DNA from: Symbiodinium sp. CCMP2592
Lineage: Eukaryota; Sar; Dinophyceae; Suessiales; Symbiodiniaceae
Reading direction: 5' to 3'
Assembly (NCBI GenBank): GCA_905221615.1
Contig: CAJNDT010003112.1
Coordinates: forward strand, 600,001 to 664,000
Length of the DNA stretch: 64,000 nucleotides
Shown here: piece after piece, positions 10,620 through 19,729 of the stretch
Numbering within the stretch: the first letter of the stretch is position 1
Layout: every line of letters starts with the position of its first letter
Notes under the pieces: model-generated
Database searches by the model: none
What the model saw: the letters and a program-made list of their open reading frames with translations, nothing else
What the model was told of the DNA's origin: nothing
Made by a program: the position numbers and the translations under genes

Positions 10620-10729
10620 CTAAGGGTCCATGTGCCCAAGTAGTATGTTTTTTGGCCTTAAAGCAATTACTCCCTATATAGGTACATTGGGCCCAAACCA
10701 TATAACTATTTGGGTAGATGGACCCTTAA
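10620..10729. mobile_element. Inverted-repeat element, family IR-F copy 2
   Basis: CTAAGGGTCCATGTGCCCA and TGGGTAGATGGACCCTTAA ends with CCCTATATAGGTACATTGG inside. Confidence 0.75.
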
Positions 10730-11309
10730 GCATATTGGGCTTTGAGAGTCTAATGTGGAGCCCATTTCCCGAAGCCTAAATCATCACCCTCCCCCCGCTG
10801 GGATAAAGGACAACAAGTCCAAGTAGAGGCTTTAGGATTATGATGTAGATGCGAACCTACAATAATGGGACATGCCACTACTTGCCAAAACCCAAAGGCC
10901 CGTGTTATTCTGTCCTTTTTACCCTGAGGGAAAGGACAGTCAAGAGGATCCGAGCCCTGATGTTAATCTATGTTGGTGTTTAGGGCCTAGCCTGGTTTAT
11001 GTCAGGCTTGCCCCTTACTCCGTATGCTAAGGGTGGGTACATTGGTCTAGTCAGCAGTTACCCACTGAGGCAAATAATTCATCTTCTTCCGCTGTTTTTG
11101 TACGTACTGCGAGACTATCTTTGAACTTATATGTCGTACTACTACTTTTTATGCCACAGTGAAGCTGTCACCTTACCTATACTATATACCTATGCATAGC
11201 TACGAAAAGAATGCTCGAGCCCTTATGGGATCCATCAAATTTCTGTAAGAGCTTGTGTAGAACCGCGTAGAAAGTGCCCAGAAGCCCTGAACAAGCCTAA
11301 TAGAAACAG

Positions 11310-11570
11310 ATGCAGCCAGCTTGGAGCCTTCGGCTGGATCCAAAGCCCACCTTCATTCCGCAAATGAACTTCCCAACTGTCTGCGTCTTAGCAGAACAGA
11401 CCGGCTTTAGTACAAGAAAAGGCGTGCGCTTGGCGTTCGGGGGCAGGGTTGTGGGGCAAATGGAAGTGCACATAGGGATTCTAGATACACATCGCCCTTC
11501 TGTTGACTCCAGCCCAGTCACCTGTAAGCGAAATCTGCTTACCACAAGTTCTACACAACATAAACATTAA
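11310..11570 (+). CDS. ORF of 86 aa, hypothetical
   Basis: ATG at 11310 and TAA at 11568-11570. It reads MQPAWSLRLDPKPTFIPQMN, then FSTRKGVRLAFGGRVVGQM and EVHIGILDTHRPSVDSS. Composition and codons look protein-like over the whole length, but the minus strand is also open (11297-11545). No family recognised; it may be an exon rather than a whole gene. Confidence 0.35.
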   Translation: MQPAWSLRLDPKPTFIPQMNFPTVCVLAEQTGFSTRKGVRLAFGGRVVGQMEVHIGILDTHRPSVDSSPVTCKRNLLTTSSTQHKH

Positions 11571-11739
11571 CAGCCTTACACCATGTCCTAAAACCCATGC
11601 TTGTATCCCAGCATGCGTAACATATCAGTATGATTACTAGTACTTTTCCACCATGATTTAAGAGCGCCAGTAGAATCACGGGCTTCTGACAACATGTTTT
11701 CCTACATGACGCCCTTTCGTTGTATTGTAGCAGTCGGAG

Positions 11740-11964
11740 CTACCATGGAAAATTAGGTAGGCCAGGCTGTAGGCAACTAGGTGTTGTGCATGTCCCTCGT
11801 TGGGGTTGAGACGATTCTGTGTAAGAGTTGTTCAGAGGCTCGAAGAGCCAAGCCGGGCAAGAGTATGCACTCTCACCTACCCTCCCTCCCAAAATGCCGC
11901 CGAGCGCAGAAACCGCAATCGCTGAACCGTTTAGCCCTAATCCATTAGCAAGCCCTAAACCCAA
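11740..11964 (-). CDS. Minus-strand ORF, hypothetical
   Basis: Begins in telomere-like sequence (MGLGLANGLGLN), then reads AVSALGGILGGRVGESAYSC and LFEPLNNSYTESSQPQRG. The later part could be an exon; the start is not credible as a true N-terminus. Confidence 0.2.
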   Translation of the reverse strand: MGLGLANGLGLNGSAIAVSALGGILGGRVGESAYSCPAWLFEPLNNSYTESSQPQRGTCTTPSCLQPGLPNFPW

Positions 11965-12303
11965 GGGGCCCGAACATGAATGCCTTGATGCCTAAACCCG
12001 CTGCAGCTGCGCTGTGACTGAATCTCTGCAGGAAACATAATCTAGGGCGTTTCGGGTTTAGGATTTAGAGGTTTAGGAAGGGGCCTGAATAAAGCCAAGA
12101 CCTATTCCTTCTAAAGTAAATGGGCATTGCAGACTAAGCGCTTCACTTTCTACAGCCTCAGCAGACTTTGCTGACTTCCATAGATGTATAACTTCTACCG
12201 GGTATATAAGTCATATTCTATACCCGGCTGGCCGACTCCAGGCACACCTTCGGTAAGGTCCTCGTGATTCCTCATAAAGGCCCGAGAGCTAGGATCATGA
12301 ATT

Positions 12304-12410
12304 ATAGGGGATTTAATAATAAGAACAGGGTTGTAAGGGTCATTATCCTAAACTTATATTAAGAAAACCACCCTAAGATGGTATTCGTAATTATATTTGG
12401 GCCCCTATAT
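12304..12410. mobile_element. Degenerate inverted-repeat element, IR-A-like
   Basis: ATAGGGGATTTAATAATAAG at one end and TTCGTAATTATATTTGGGC then CCCTATA at the other. Orientation is opposite to most IR-A copies, and the ends pair only partly. Confidence 0.5.
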
Positions 12411-12424
12411 TATGTTTATATGTA

Positions 12425-12640
12425 GTGTTCTCACACCTTGTGAACCGCGAACCCGAGAGCCCTGAACCTAAGCTGGACGCGTCCAAGGATGACGGTTCAG
12501 GGTTTAGTTTTGATCGGAGCTTCAGCAATCTACGTATTTGGCTTCATACTTTCCAAGAGTACAATACAGCAGTTGGCCAAGAGCGATCGCCATCAGTGAC
12601 TAAATCCGTTTTAATGAATCCTAAACCGGCTTACATATAT
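12425..12640 (+). CDS. Exon-like block, unknown
   Basis: The frame reads KLDASKDDGSGFSFDRSFSN and LRIWLHTFQEYNTAVGQERS. It becomes low-complexity (CT and TA repeats) after about 12640, so the exon must end before that. Partner exons unproven; 12833-12914 is the nearest. Confidence 0.35.
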
Positions 12641-12657
12641 GTATATATACATATAAC

Positions 12658-12780
12658 TTTCTCTCTCTCTCTCTCTCTCTCTCCCTCTCTCTTTCTTCCT
12701 ATCTATCTATCTATATCTATCTATCCATATACGTACATACGTACCTACCTATCTATATCTATCTATCTATATACACACAT
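12658..12780. repeat. CT and TATC/TACG microsatellites
   Basis: A (CT)n run followed by TATCTATC and TACGTACATACG type repeats. Confidence 0.85.
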
Positions 12781-12832
12781 GCATACGTGCAAACATGCCG
12801 ACACACACACACAGAGACAAACACACGCCAAG

Positions 12833-12914
12833 GCCGGCAAAGGAGCGCTGCGTCTTCAGCTTCGTGATGATGTCGGTGGCCTGCATGGAGAACTGCGGTC
12901 ACGCTGCGGCCTCG
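12833..12914 (+). CDS. Exon with CxxxC loop, possible HMA-like metal-binding domain
   Basis: Acceptor CCAAG|G and donor CTCG|GTGATT. The frame PAKERCVFSFVMMSVACMEN then CGHAAASV has almost only G or C in third positions, typical of real exons here. Hydrophobic strand plus CMENC plus small residues resembles the strand-loop-helix start of heavy-metal-associated domains, which normally have GMxCxxC. The loop has one extra residue, so the family call is tentative; the exon itself is better supported. Confidence 0.4.
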
Positions 12915-13437
12915 GTGATTTGGGTTTAGGGTATACGGTTTCGGGTCACCTAAATCTGGGAACACAAGATTCTTAACGTTACATACATGCGTATATATGT
13001 ATTCATACATAACATAGGTACCATGTAAAGCCAAACCTCTCTGACATCCCTATGCCTGAAGCCCCGAAAGGCCTTAGGGTGTCGGCCATTTTAGGGTGTA
13101 GGGTTTCCTGGAACTCAAGGTCAATCCTACAAGCCGGAGCCGGTTAAGCCTCATGAAACAAGGAATCTAAGCTAAGCCCGGTTGAACCCTACGCCCTAAT
13201 TTCTCAAAAGGGCGCCAAGTACTCATATAGCAGAATGTAGGGTTTCTATATTGGGTTGGAGGAGGTGTTGGTTTTCCAGGTCCTGGAAACAAGCGATCCC
13301 ATGGGCGGCACTTACTGTTGCTTGCTGATTTCGAGGAAAATTATGTAACAGTGGCTGCATGGTGATCCAACTTGGACGGCAGTTTGAAACTGCATTCTGC
13401 AATTGCGCCTTGGAGCCTTGATTTTACACCGCTGAAG

Positions 13438-13685
13438 ACCCTGTTTGGACCATGTGCTCTGCCGGTTGCGCAGATGGTCTCAGCCACTGGGACCTACGCT
13501 CGAGGCTCTGTAAGGTCTTTGCCCAACAGCCCTCGAACGTGCTTCCTCAAATCCTTCCATACGGTGTCGAGAATATCTTGCAACGAGCTCTTGGAGCGTC
13601 TGCAGCTCTCTATGAGGAAGGCTTGTTGATGCGGTGTATGTACGAACGTATCCGGGCTCTATGGGTCTATTCTATGGCTCGTAAG
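13438..13685 (+). CDS. Internal exon of unknown gene, 82 codons
   Basis: Opens after CTGAAG| and ends at CGTAAG|GCCACT, a GC donor as in the MORN gene. Readings are CADGLSHWDLRSRLCKVFAQ and VENILQRALGASAALYEEGL, then MYERIRALWVYSMARK. Likely helical; no transmembrane segment. Family not recognised. Another frame is also open (13372-13629) but has poorer third-position use. Confidence 0.45.
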
Positions 13686-14664
13686 GCCACTGTAAGGAGA
13701 TTTTCAGTTCAGGGTGCGGGGTAGGGCGTCCGGAGAATCGGATAAGCGATGGCAGCATCCGAAGGGTCCAGGTACCCAGATAAAGTTGAAGCCACCCAAA
13801 GCCTGCATACTCTGAAGCCCTAAAGCAGCCCAGCTTCGCAAAGACCGCCATACGAAACCTAAGCCCGGCATCCTAAGCCCTAAGCCCAAGCCCACAACCC
13901 TCATAGCGCCCTAAAGGCCCTTTTGTCCTCAATGGAGGCAAAGCCCCGTGCTGGGAACCCAACGCCCTACATTCTAAATCCTAAACCGGAAACCGTCAAT
14001 CCTAAATCTTAAACTTTAAACCATATATCCTAATCCTACACCCTAAACCCTAAGAGCCCAATCGGAGCGAATGCTCCTTTTGAGGTGGAGGTCGTGGTCA
14101 CTCGCAGTGGGCTCCTACACTTCCCGGCGAGCATTGCTTTCAGGATGCAGGGGTTCTCCAAGACTTCTCTATAGAGGTGCCAAAAAGGGTTTCAAGTACT
14201 GGGTTTTACTACAGGGGCTTCATTAAGGGGCGTTCTATGGCGGCTTAGGCGGAGTTTAGGCTGCTAGAGGTCTTGAGTTCTAAGTAGTCAGGGCCTGTGG
14301 GTGTTGCTTTTTTATGGGAGATTCCGCACTAAGGTTGTTGATGGTTACTGGTTCTTCGAACTAAGGTTTTCGGGTGCGGTTCTGGTCGCAGTTTGTGCAT
14401 CCATGGATATTTGCACTTCATTCCGAAAGCTTGCTCGTTTGAGAGGGGATTGGATTGCAGTTGTTGGATTTGTTTCTGCGGGGCTTACACGTCAAATCAG
14501 AGCATACCGCAAATCAGGACATACCGCAGGTCACATTTCTATGAAGCATGAAGCAAGTGCAAACAGGATGCGTTATTCGGCTGTGCAGTTGACACGTGAG
14601 GGATTAGCCAATACTTCCATCAACATCACACAAAGAACACCGACTTAATGGAACCCTATACTTA

Positions 14665-14762
14665 AGCCTTTAGACCCTAAACCCCCAAACCCCTGAACCC
14701 TAAACCCTAAACCCCCCCCAAACCCCTAAACCCTAAACCCCCAAACCCCTAAACCCTGAACC
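14665..14762. repeat. CCCTAAA telomere-like repeats
   Basis: Degenerate CCCTAAA and CCCCAAA units immediately upstream of the exon-like block at 14787. Confidence 0.85.
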
Positions 14763-14786
14763 GCAATGCGACAAACAGGACGAAAG

Positions 14787-14860
14787 ATGGCACAGCAACG
14801 TCCCACGAAGACTTCGTGCCGATTGAGGGTCGTCTCAGCTCGCTGCCCAGTTTGGGCCAG
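14787..14860 (+). CDS. Exon-like block, unknown
   Basis: Reads DGTATSHEDFVPIEGRLSSL, then PSLGQ, followed by GGGGCTCC. Good third-position GC. The following 100 bases hold two tandem CATCATCGCTTTNCT(A/G)AGG units (about 14868 and 14930). Confidence 0.35.
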
Positions 14861-15726
14861 GGGGCTCCATCATCGCTTTACTAAGGAATCTTCCTTATAT
14901 AACCTATAACTTTTCCTTAGGGGTTTACATCATCGCTTTCCTGAGGAGTCTTCCTCAGGCTGTATTGTTGTTTAGGGAATTAGGGTTTAGGGTTGTTTAG
15001 GTTTTGGATGTAGGAATACTCTTGGTTTTCATGCAGGGATGTTGCTGTACCGAGCGGCTTGGACGCGGGGTGTTGGTTTCGGAGCTTTTGATTTGCGGTT
15101 CGGTATGCTGGTTTCTAGTACATTGTGGATTCAGGGTTTGCCGTTTTCGGGTATGGGCACGGTGTAGGGTTTCCCTAGCGGATGAAATAATTGCGCTGAA
15201 GGTTTCGGGGGTTCTTGACAAGGGTGAGGCTAGATGGGGTGGGAAATGGGAGCAATGCCGCAGTCGTCGCATAGGAGATTGTTATTGTTGCTGCTCTTTG
15301 TTTAGAGGTCCCATCTGGGGAAAAAGCGGGAAATACAAGGCCAGACATAAATACCTTCACAAAGGTATACCTATAGGTTCTATCCCTACGTAGCAGAGCC
15401 CTCGTCACTACCAGGGCAATTACGAGGTCGTTGGGGGGCAGCATCGACACTTAACCTATCCAAAGCCCAAGTGCCTGAAAATTGGGGTGCTTTTGACCCC
15501 CTTTAAGGCTTGATAATAAAGGAGTTATCACGATAGGGCCTCTCTACAGCCCTTGTGCAAAACCCTTGGTTGTTCTACCATCACCCCCAAAACGCTTCCA
15601 AAAAGCCCCTCAAGCCAGCTCACCCCGAAACCCTTCCAATAAAGCCCCTCGAACCTTCTTCCCTCAACCCTAAACTCTCACCCCGAAACCCTCCAAAACA
15701 ATCCAAGCATGCTACGGCTCACCGAG

Positions 15727-15761
15727 GCTTCCAAGCCGACGAAGTCGAGAAATCCTTCCAG
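15727..15761 (+). CDS. Short exon, unknown gene
   Basis: Acceptor ACCGAG|GC, donor TTCCAG|GTGGAC, reading FQADEVEKSFQ. Small but cleanly bounded. Confidence 0.35.
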
Positions 15762-16412
15762 GTGGACCACTGGGTTTGAGGTTTAGGGTTCAGGGCGCCA
15801 GGGTTTAGGGTTCAGGAGTGTAGGGGTTGGGGGTGGGGTTTGGGTTTAGGAGTTTAAGGGTTTATCGGGTTTACCGTTGAGGGTCTGTTAGGTGGCCTCA
15901 TTTTGGGAGGTTAAGCTCTAGGGCTATGGCTTGGCATGTTTTGCAGAGTTTGTTTCGAAGGACCTAGGACTTAGTTGAGCTCGGGGGGTGTAAAGGTTTA
16001 AGGTTTAGGGCTCCGGGTTTAGAGTTTAGGGCTATAGGATTTCAGCTTTTTTGGAAGGGCTGGGTTTCCGGCTTTCGACGGAGATTTTAGCGTTTAGGTT
16101 CGGGCTTTCTACTAGGAAAAGAAAATTGATGCGAATATCTCGGATCCTCGAAAGCTACAAAGAAGCTGTGTTTCCAGTGCCGCAGAGCTGTGCCAAGGCC
16201 ACGTTCGTTCCGTTCTTCGTTCCTCTTGTGAGACAGTATGGCCATGATGGAAAATAGGATTTATTATTTTTGTATTATTCAATGTATTTATTTTTCCATA
16301 ATTTATTATGCTTATAACTATTATCGACAATTCGGATGTCTTCCAGATCGTGTTCGCGTTATGTGTGAGCTCAGCTCCGAAAGGTCCTACGTCGCACGCT
16401 CTAATCCACTAA

Positions 16413-16526
16413 TGGGTGGCTGTCAAAATTAGGCCAAAGTTAGGGTCCCGTTTTGGGTCCTTATTATAATTCGGCACCAAATATTTAGAGTACCCAAAAA
16501 GGAACCCTAGTTTTGACAACTACCCA
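16413..16526. mobile_element. Inverted-repeat element, family IR-I copy 1
   Basis: TGGGTGGCTGTCAAAATTAG and TAGTTTTGACAACTACCCA ends, with TTAGGGTCCCGTTTTGGGTC inside. The second copy is at 27648. Confidence 0.8.
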
Positions 16527-16535
16527 AATATGGAA

Positions 16536-16613
16536 AAGCTGAACAAGCTTGCATGTGAAGATTGCTTAACGCTGGGTTCCACGATGCCCGTCAGAGGGAC
16601 ACGCATTCAATAA
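16536..16613 (+). CDS. Candidate terminal exon, unknown gene
   Basis: KLNKLACEDCLTLGSTMPVR then GTRIQ and TAA (16611-16613). It starts about 10 bp after an IR-I element, but no clear AG acceptor is seen. Confidence 0.3.
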   Translation, partial: KLNKLACEDCLTLGSTMPVRGTRIQ

Positions 16614-16781
16614 GCTTACTTGGCCAATCGGTGAACTTCAAACACCCTCAACCCTAAGCCCTCTAAACCCTAAACCCCGCAAGCCCTAAACCGTAGGCAG
16701 GTTCCTGGAGTTTCGGAGTGAAAGGAGCCAGTACACTTTGAAACACAAAGCCCTAAGCCGTGTCCTATCTTCGACTTGCAG

Positions 16782-16862
16782 GGGAGTTTCCGAAAATTAG
16801 GGGTACCTTATTATTTGCTATTTAGGGTACTATATTAGGGTCCCCTGTTTTCGGAAACCTCC
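16782..16862. mobile_element. Inverted-repeat element, family IR-B copy 1 (short)
   Basis: GGGAGTTTCCGAAAATTAGG and CCCTGTTTTCGGAAACCTCC pair. The middle is about 20 bp shorter than in the copies at 34927 and 47569. CTTGCAG precedes it directly. Confidence 0.8.
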
Positions 16863-17333
16863 ATGGGACCAAGGCAGCGATGAAAAGTGTGTGCAAGCTT
16901 GAGACTCACCCTAAGCCAAGAGCCTGAAACCAGCGAAGCTGCTGAGAATCCGTCCAAACCCTAAACCCTAATGAAGGGGCCTCAATGAGTAGAAGAGGGT
17001 TTGGAGCTATGTTACGTCCAGGTTGAGATTGTTGACGACGACCGTGCTGAGGATCAGGAGGAGTCGGCGGCTTATGTTTGCAAGTTTCTCTTGGGCTTGA
17101 CGGCTGGTGTTGGGTTTAGGGTTTGGGGTTTCGAATTATGGGTCAGCTTTTTGCGGGTTTAGGCTGGGTATTGTTGCTCATCTTGTGGCATCAGACGCAG
17201 ACTCTGTCTAAGAGGGCCCGTGTTCGGGCTCTAGGCTGCCAAGCAGGTCCATCTGTACAGTAATTACTGCCAGTAGAGCATAGGGACTGAAAGACTCAGA
17301 CTATCCACATATTCCATAATCTTGGAACCGCTG

Positions 17334-17530
17334 CTAATCAAGAACAGGCTGTAGATGGGCTCCTTGGTTGTATGATGAAAGTGTGCCGCTTGATCTCCCG
17401 GTGCATTGGGGCAAGTATGTCTGCAATGTAAAGGTGTTCGCATATAGCTCATAGAGAAAATTGATGATTGTACCATACTGGTGCAGCAAGATGGCAGCTG
17501 GAGGATCGTCGGCATGCATTCCATGGCCTT
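17334..17530 (-). CDS. Minus-strand coding-like fragment
   Basis: Reads MHADDPPAAILLHQYGTIIN, then FLYELYANTFTLQTYLP and SSYNQGAHLQPVLD, stop TAG at the low-coordinate end. Very protein-like. It overlaps a plus-strand frame that is also convincing (17448-17708), so strand is unresolved. The neighbouring minus ORF at 17759-18091 favours minus. Confidence 0.35.
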
Positions 17531-17708
17531 CATCGCCTTGGGTCCCTTTGTGGAATCAGCCATGCCTCATGACGAGGCGAACGACGAGCTAGTTATAGAT
17601 GATGGAGTTTCAGTCGGTGACTTGCGACCGAATGCTGGCTTCCTAAACATACCGTTTCTTTTGGAGACCGAGATACCAAACAATACCCAAGAAATATGGT
17701 TTATATAA
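17448..17708 (+). CDS. Plus-strand coding-like fragment overlapping the minus one
   Basis: After CATATAG| the frame reads LIEKIDDCTILVQQDGSWRI and ANDELVIDDGVSVGDLRPNA, then FLNIPFLLETEIPN, ending TAA at about 17706-17708. Either this or the opposite strand is real, or both are remnants. Confidence 0.3.
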   Translation, partial: LIEKIDDCTILVQQDGSWRIVGMHSMAFIALGPFVESAMPHDEANDELVIDDGVSVGDLRPNAGFLNIPFLLETEIPNNTQEIWFI

Positions 17709-17758
17709 GTGTATATAAAGTCGTCCAGAAGCAAGAGAGACCGAAACCCTAAACCAAC

Positions 17759-18091
17759 CTACCTACACGGCCCATGAACCCTCGAAGGCACGCCAATATC
17801 CCCAACGGCCCCGAATGTAATCCCTAACCAAACGGGCCAAAGCCAATCAACACCTGTCACATCACCCCGATCGTCCGGCCACACTGTCATCATTATGCTA
17901 ACCCGTATCACAAGTTCGCCTACAGTGCCCTTTTCGCATGTCTCCTGTGATCTACCAGGGTAGTTTCGGAGCCTGACTAGATTGGCAATGCTTTTGATTT
18001 TCGCAGACTTCTTAACTTCGCTGCGCACAAAACACCACACAAACTCAATCCTAATGATTCTGGGTCCACATGAATCATTCCGTTCTCCCAA
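17759..18091 (-). CDS. Minus-strand ORF of 110 aa, hypothetical
   Basis: ATG at 18091, stop TAG at the low end. Readings are MGERNDSCGPRIIRIEFVWC and SIANLVRLRNYPGRSQETCE, then DWLWPVWLGITFGAVGDIGV. Codon and residue use look natural throughout, and the C-terminal part is hydrophobic. It may be a single exon or a short gene; no family recognised. Confidence 0.35.
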   Translation of the reverse strand: MGERNDSCGPRIIRIEFVWCFVRSEVKKSAKIKSIANLVRLRNYPGRSQETCEKGTVGELVIRVSIMMTVWPDDRGDVTGVDWLWPVWLGITFGAVGDIGVPSRVHGPCR

Positions 18092-18183
18092 GGCCCAAAA
18101 CCCAAACTCTGACAGTTACAGAACGCATATTGTGCCCGTTTTGGACCCTTATCATAGATCCTAAATCCTAAACCCCGTTAACA

Positions 18184-18279
18184 GAGGGGCCTAAAGAACT
18201 ACCTTTTTCTTCCATAGAGTTGCTGACTATGACGAAGGTAGGATAAACCCCGAAACCTATTCTGACTATCAAGGCCCCT
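18184..18279. mobile_element. Inverted-repeat element, family IR-A
   Basis: AGGGGCCTAAAGAACTACC and ACCTATTCTGACTATCAAGG then CCCCT. The middle has diverged. Confidence 0.6.
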
Positions 18280-18414
18280 GCATCCCTCAAAACCTAAACC
18301 GTCAACACTGAACCCTAAACTCCTAACCCTAAACCCAACGGTAGAGCCTCATGGTTCCCCTGAAACAGCAAAATGACAAAGCTCCTTCACCCCTAAACCC
18401 TGAACCCTAAAGTA

Positions 18415-18513
18415 AAAGCCAGAAAGTTGGAATATGATTATCCTAAACCCTTTATGGTAAATTATAGGCTATCCTACCCTGAAACCATATTCCAACTTTC
18501 TGGAGTTCCCTTT
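18415..18513. mobile_element. Inverted-repeat element, family IR-E copy 2
   Basis: AAAGCCAGAAAGTTGGAATA to TTCCAACTTTCTGGAGTTCC then CTTT, with the full internal palindrome. One of the best preserved copies. Confidence 0.85.
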
Positions 18514-18538
18514 AAACTTCAAAAACCCTAAACCCCTT

Positions 18539-18633
18539 AACCCAGGGGCTCCAAAGTAGTTCCTTCTTGGGGTTACCTTATAGGATTCTAAATTTGGCCC
18601 CCAAAAAGGAACTACTATGGAGCCTATGGGTAA
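18539..18633. mobile_element. Inverted-repeat element, family IR-D copy 2
   Basis: AACCCAGGGGCTCCAAAGTA and TATGGAGCCTATGGGTAA ends around ATAGGATTCTAAATTTGG. Lies 40 bp upstream of the Calx gene's first recognised exon. Confidence 0.8.
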
Positions 18634-18672
18634 AACCTAAACCCCTAAACCTTAAGCCCTTCACGCTTTGAG

Positions 18673-19674
18673 GTTCACCTGCGAGCTCTTCGATCCTCAG
18701 GTCGATGGCAACGCTCTTTGCCAAGGCCTGGACGCCCACAAAAACCGCTGGAATTGCAGGGATCAAGGTTTAGGGTTTAGGGATACAGGGTTTGGGGGTT
18801 AGAGTTGTTGAGGGCTACATCGGTACATGTTTTGCATGAGACTTTGTCTGGGCCTTGTATTTGTTAAGTGCTTTGTAGGATTATTAGCGGTCGTTCACGG
18901 GTTGTATAGGCTGTTGCCGGTCTTGTCGGTTTAGCGGGGTTACATGTGACTCCAACTGAGAGGATGTAGGGTCGATAAAGTATAGAGCTTTAGGGTTCGA
19001 TCTCCGGGTTTCCTGACATCAGGAATGACGCTCCCTGACCCTTTTGTGAGTTCCGGAAGTCGCTGCAGGGAATTCAACCTTTAGTGTTTTGGGGGTAGGG
19101 GTGCAGGGTTTAAGGTCTAGGGGCTTCGGGTTTTGGATCACGCTGGGTCTTGAATTTGGGATCGTCTCGAGCTTACCAAACTTTTCAATCCATTGTGTTC
19201 TTTTTGAAAACAATCAGGGGTTCAGGACTGAGGCTGCACTCAACCCCAAACCCTTAACTCTTAACAGCCCTGAGTCGGGGTTCAGGGCAAACTGACAGGG
19301 TTCAGGGGTCCAGGGCAGAACCAGTCCAGGTTCTTCGGTAATACATTTGTGACCATCTATGCCGGGTTTTGCCCAACGTCATAAAAGGTACCCTTGCTGA
19401 ATCAGTATCACCAGCAATATTCCTTGGGGTTCCTGATGACATCAAAAACGACAATATACCCTCCAAAATACAAAAATGTGTCGGTTTCTGGGAACTGTGA
19501 GTACATCCACAAGCCAAACGGCTGAGGAGTCTCATGCTAGCGAGGTGCTAGCTTCCTTCTTGGAATACGTTTGTGGGCTGTGACGGTGCGAGCCCAGCAA
19601 ACATTTAGCTTAAGCCGTCCAAACCACTAAACCTTAAAGCCTGGGTCTAGCTCGAGGTTGACAGCAAGCAAGAA

Positions 19675-19729
<55 letters not shown>

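Larger units (their letters stand above)
9620..11309. other. Spacer with inverted-repeat elements and no supported gene
   Basis: Short open frames at 9741-9944 and 10184-10375 have mixed quality. Degenerate IR-A-like pieces occur around 9966-10067 (TTCCTTCAGGCTCCTGAATA). Clear elements are listed separately. Confidence 0.4.

Noticed and set aside
14301-14648. 115-codon plus-strand ORF
   Set aside because: Starts and ends in sequence of repeat-like composition, no splice context, mixed codon use; too weak to call.
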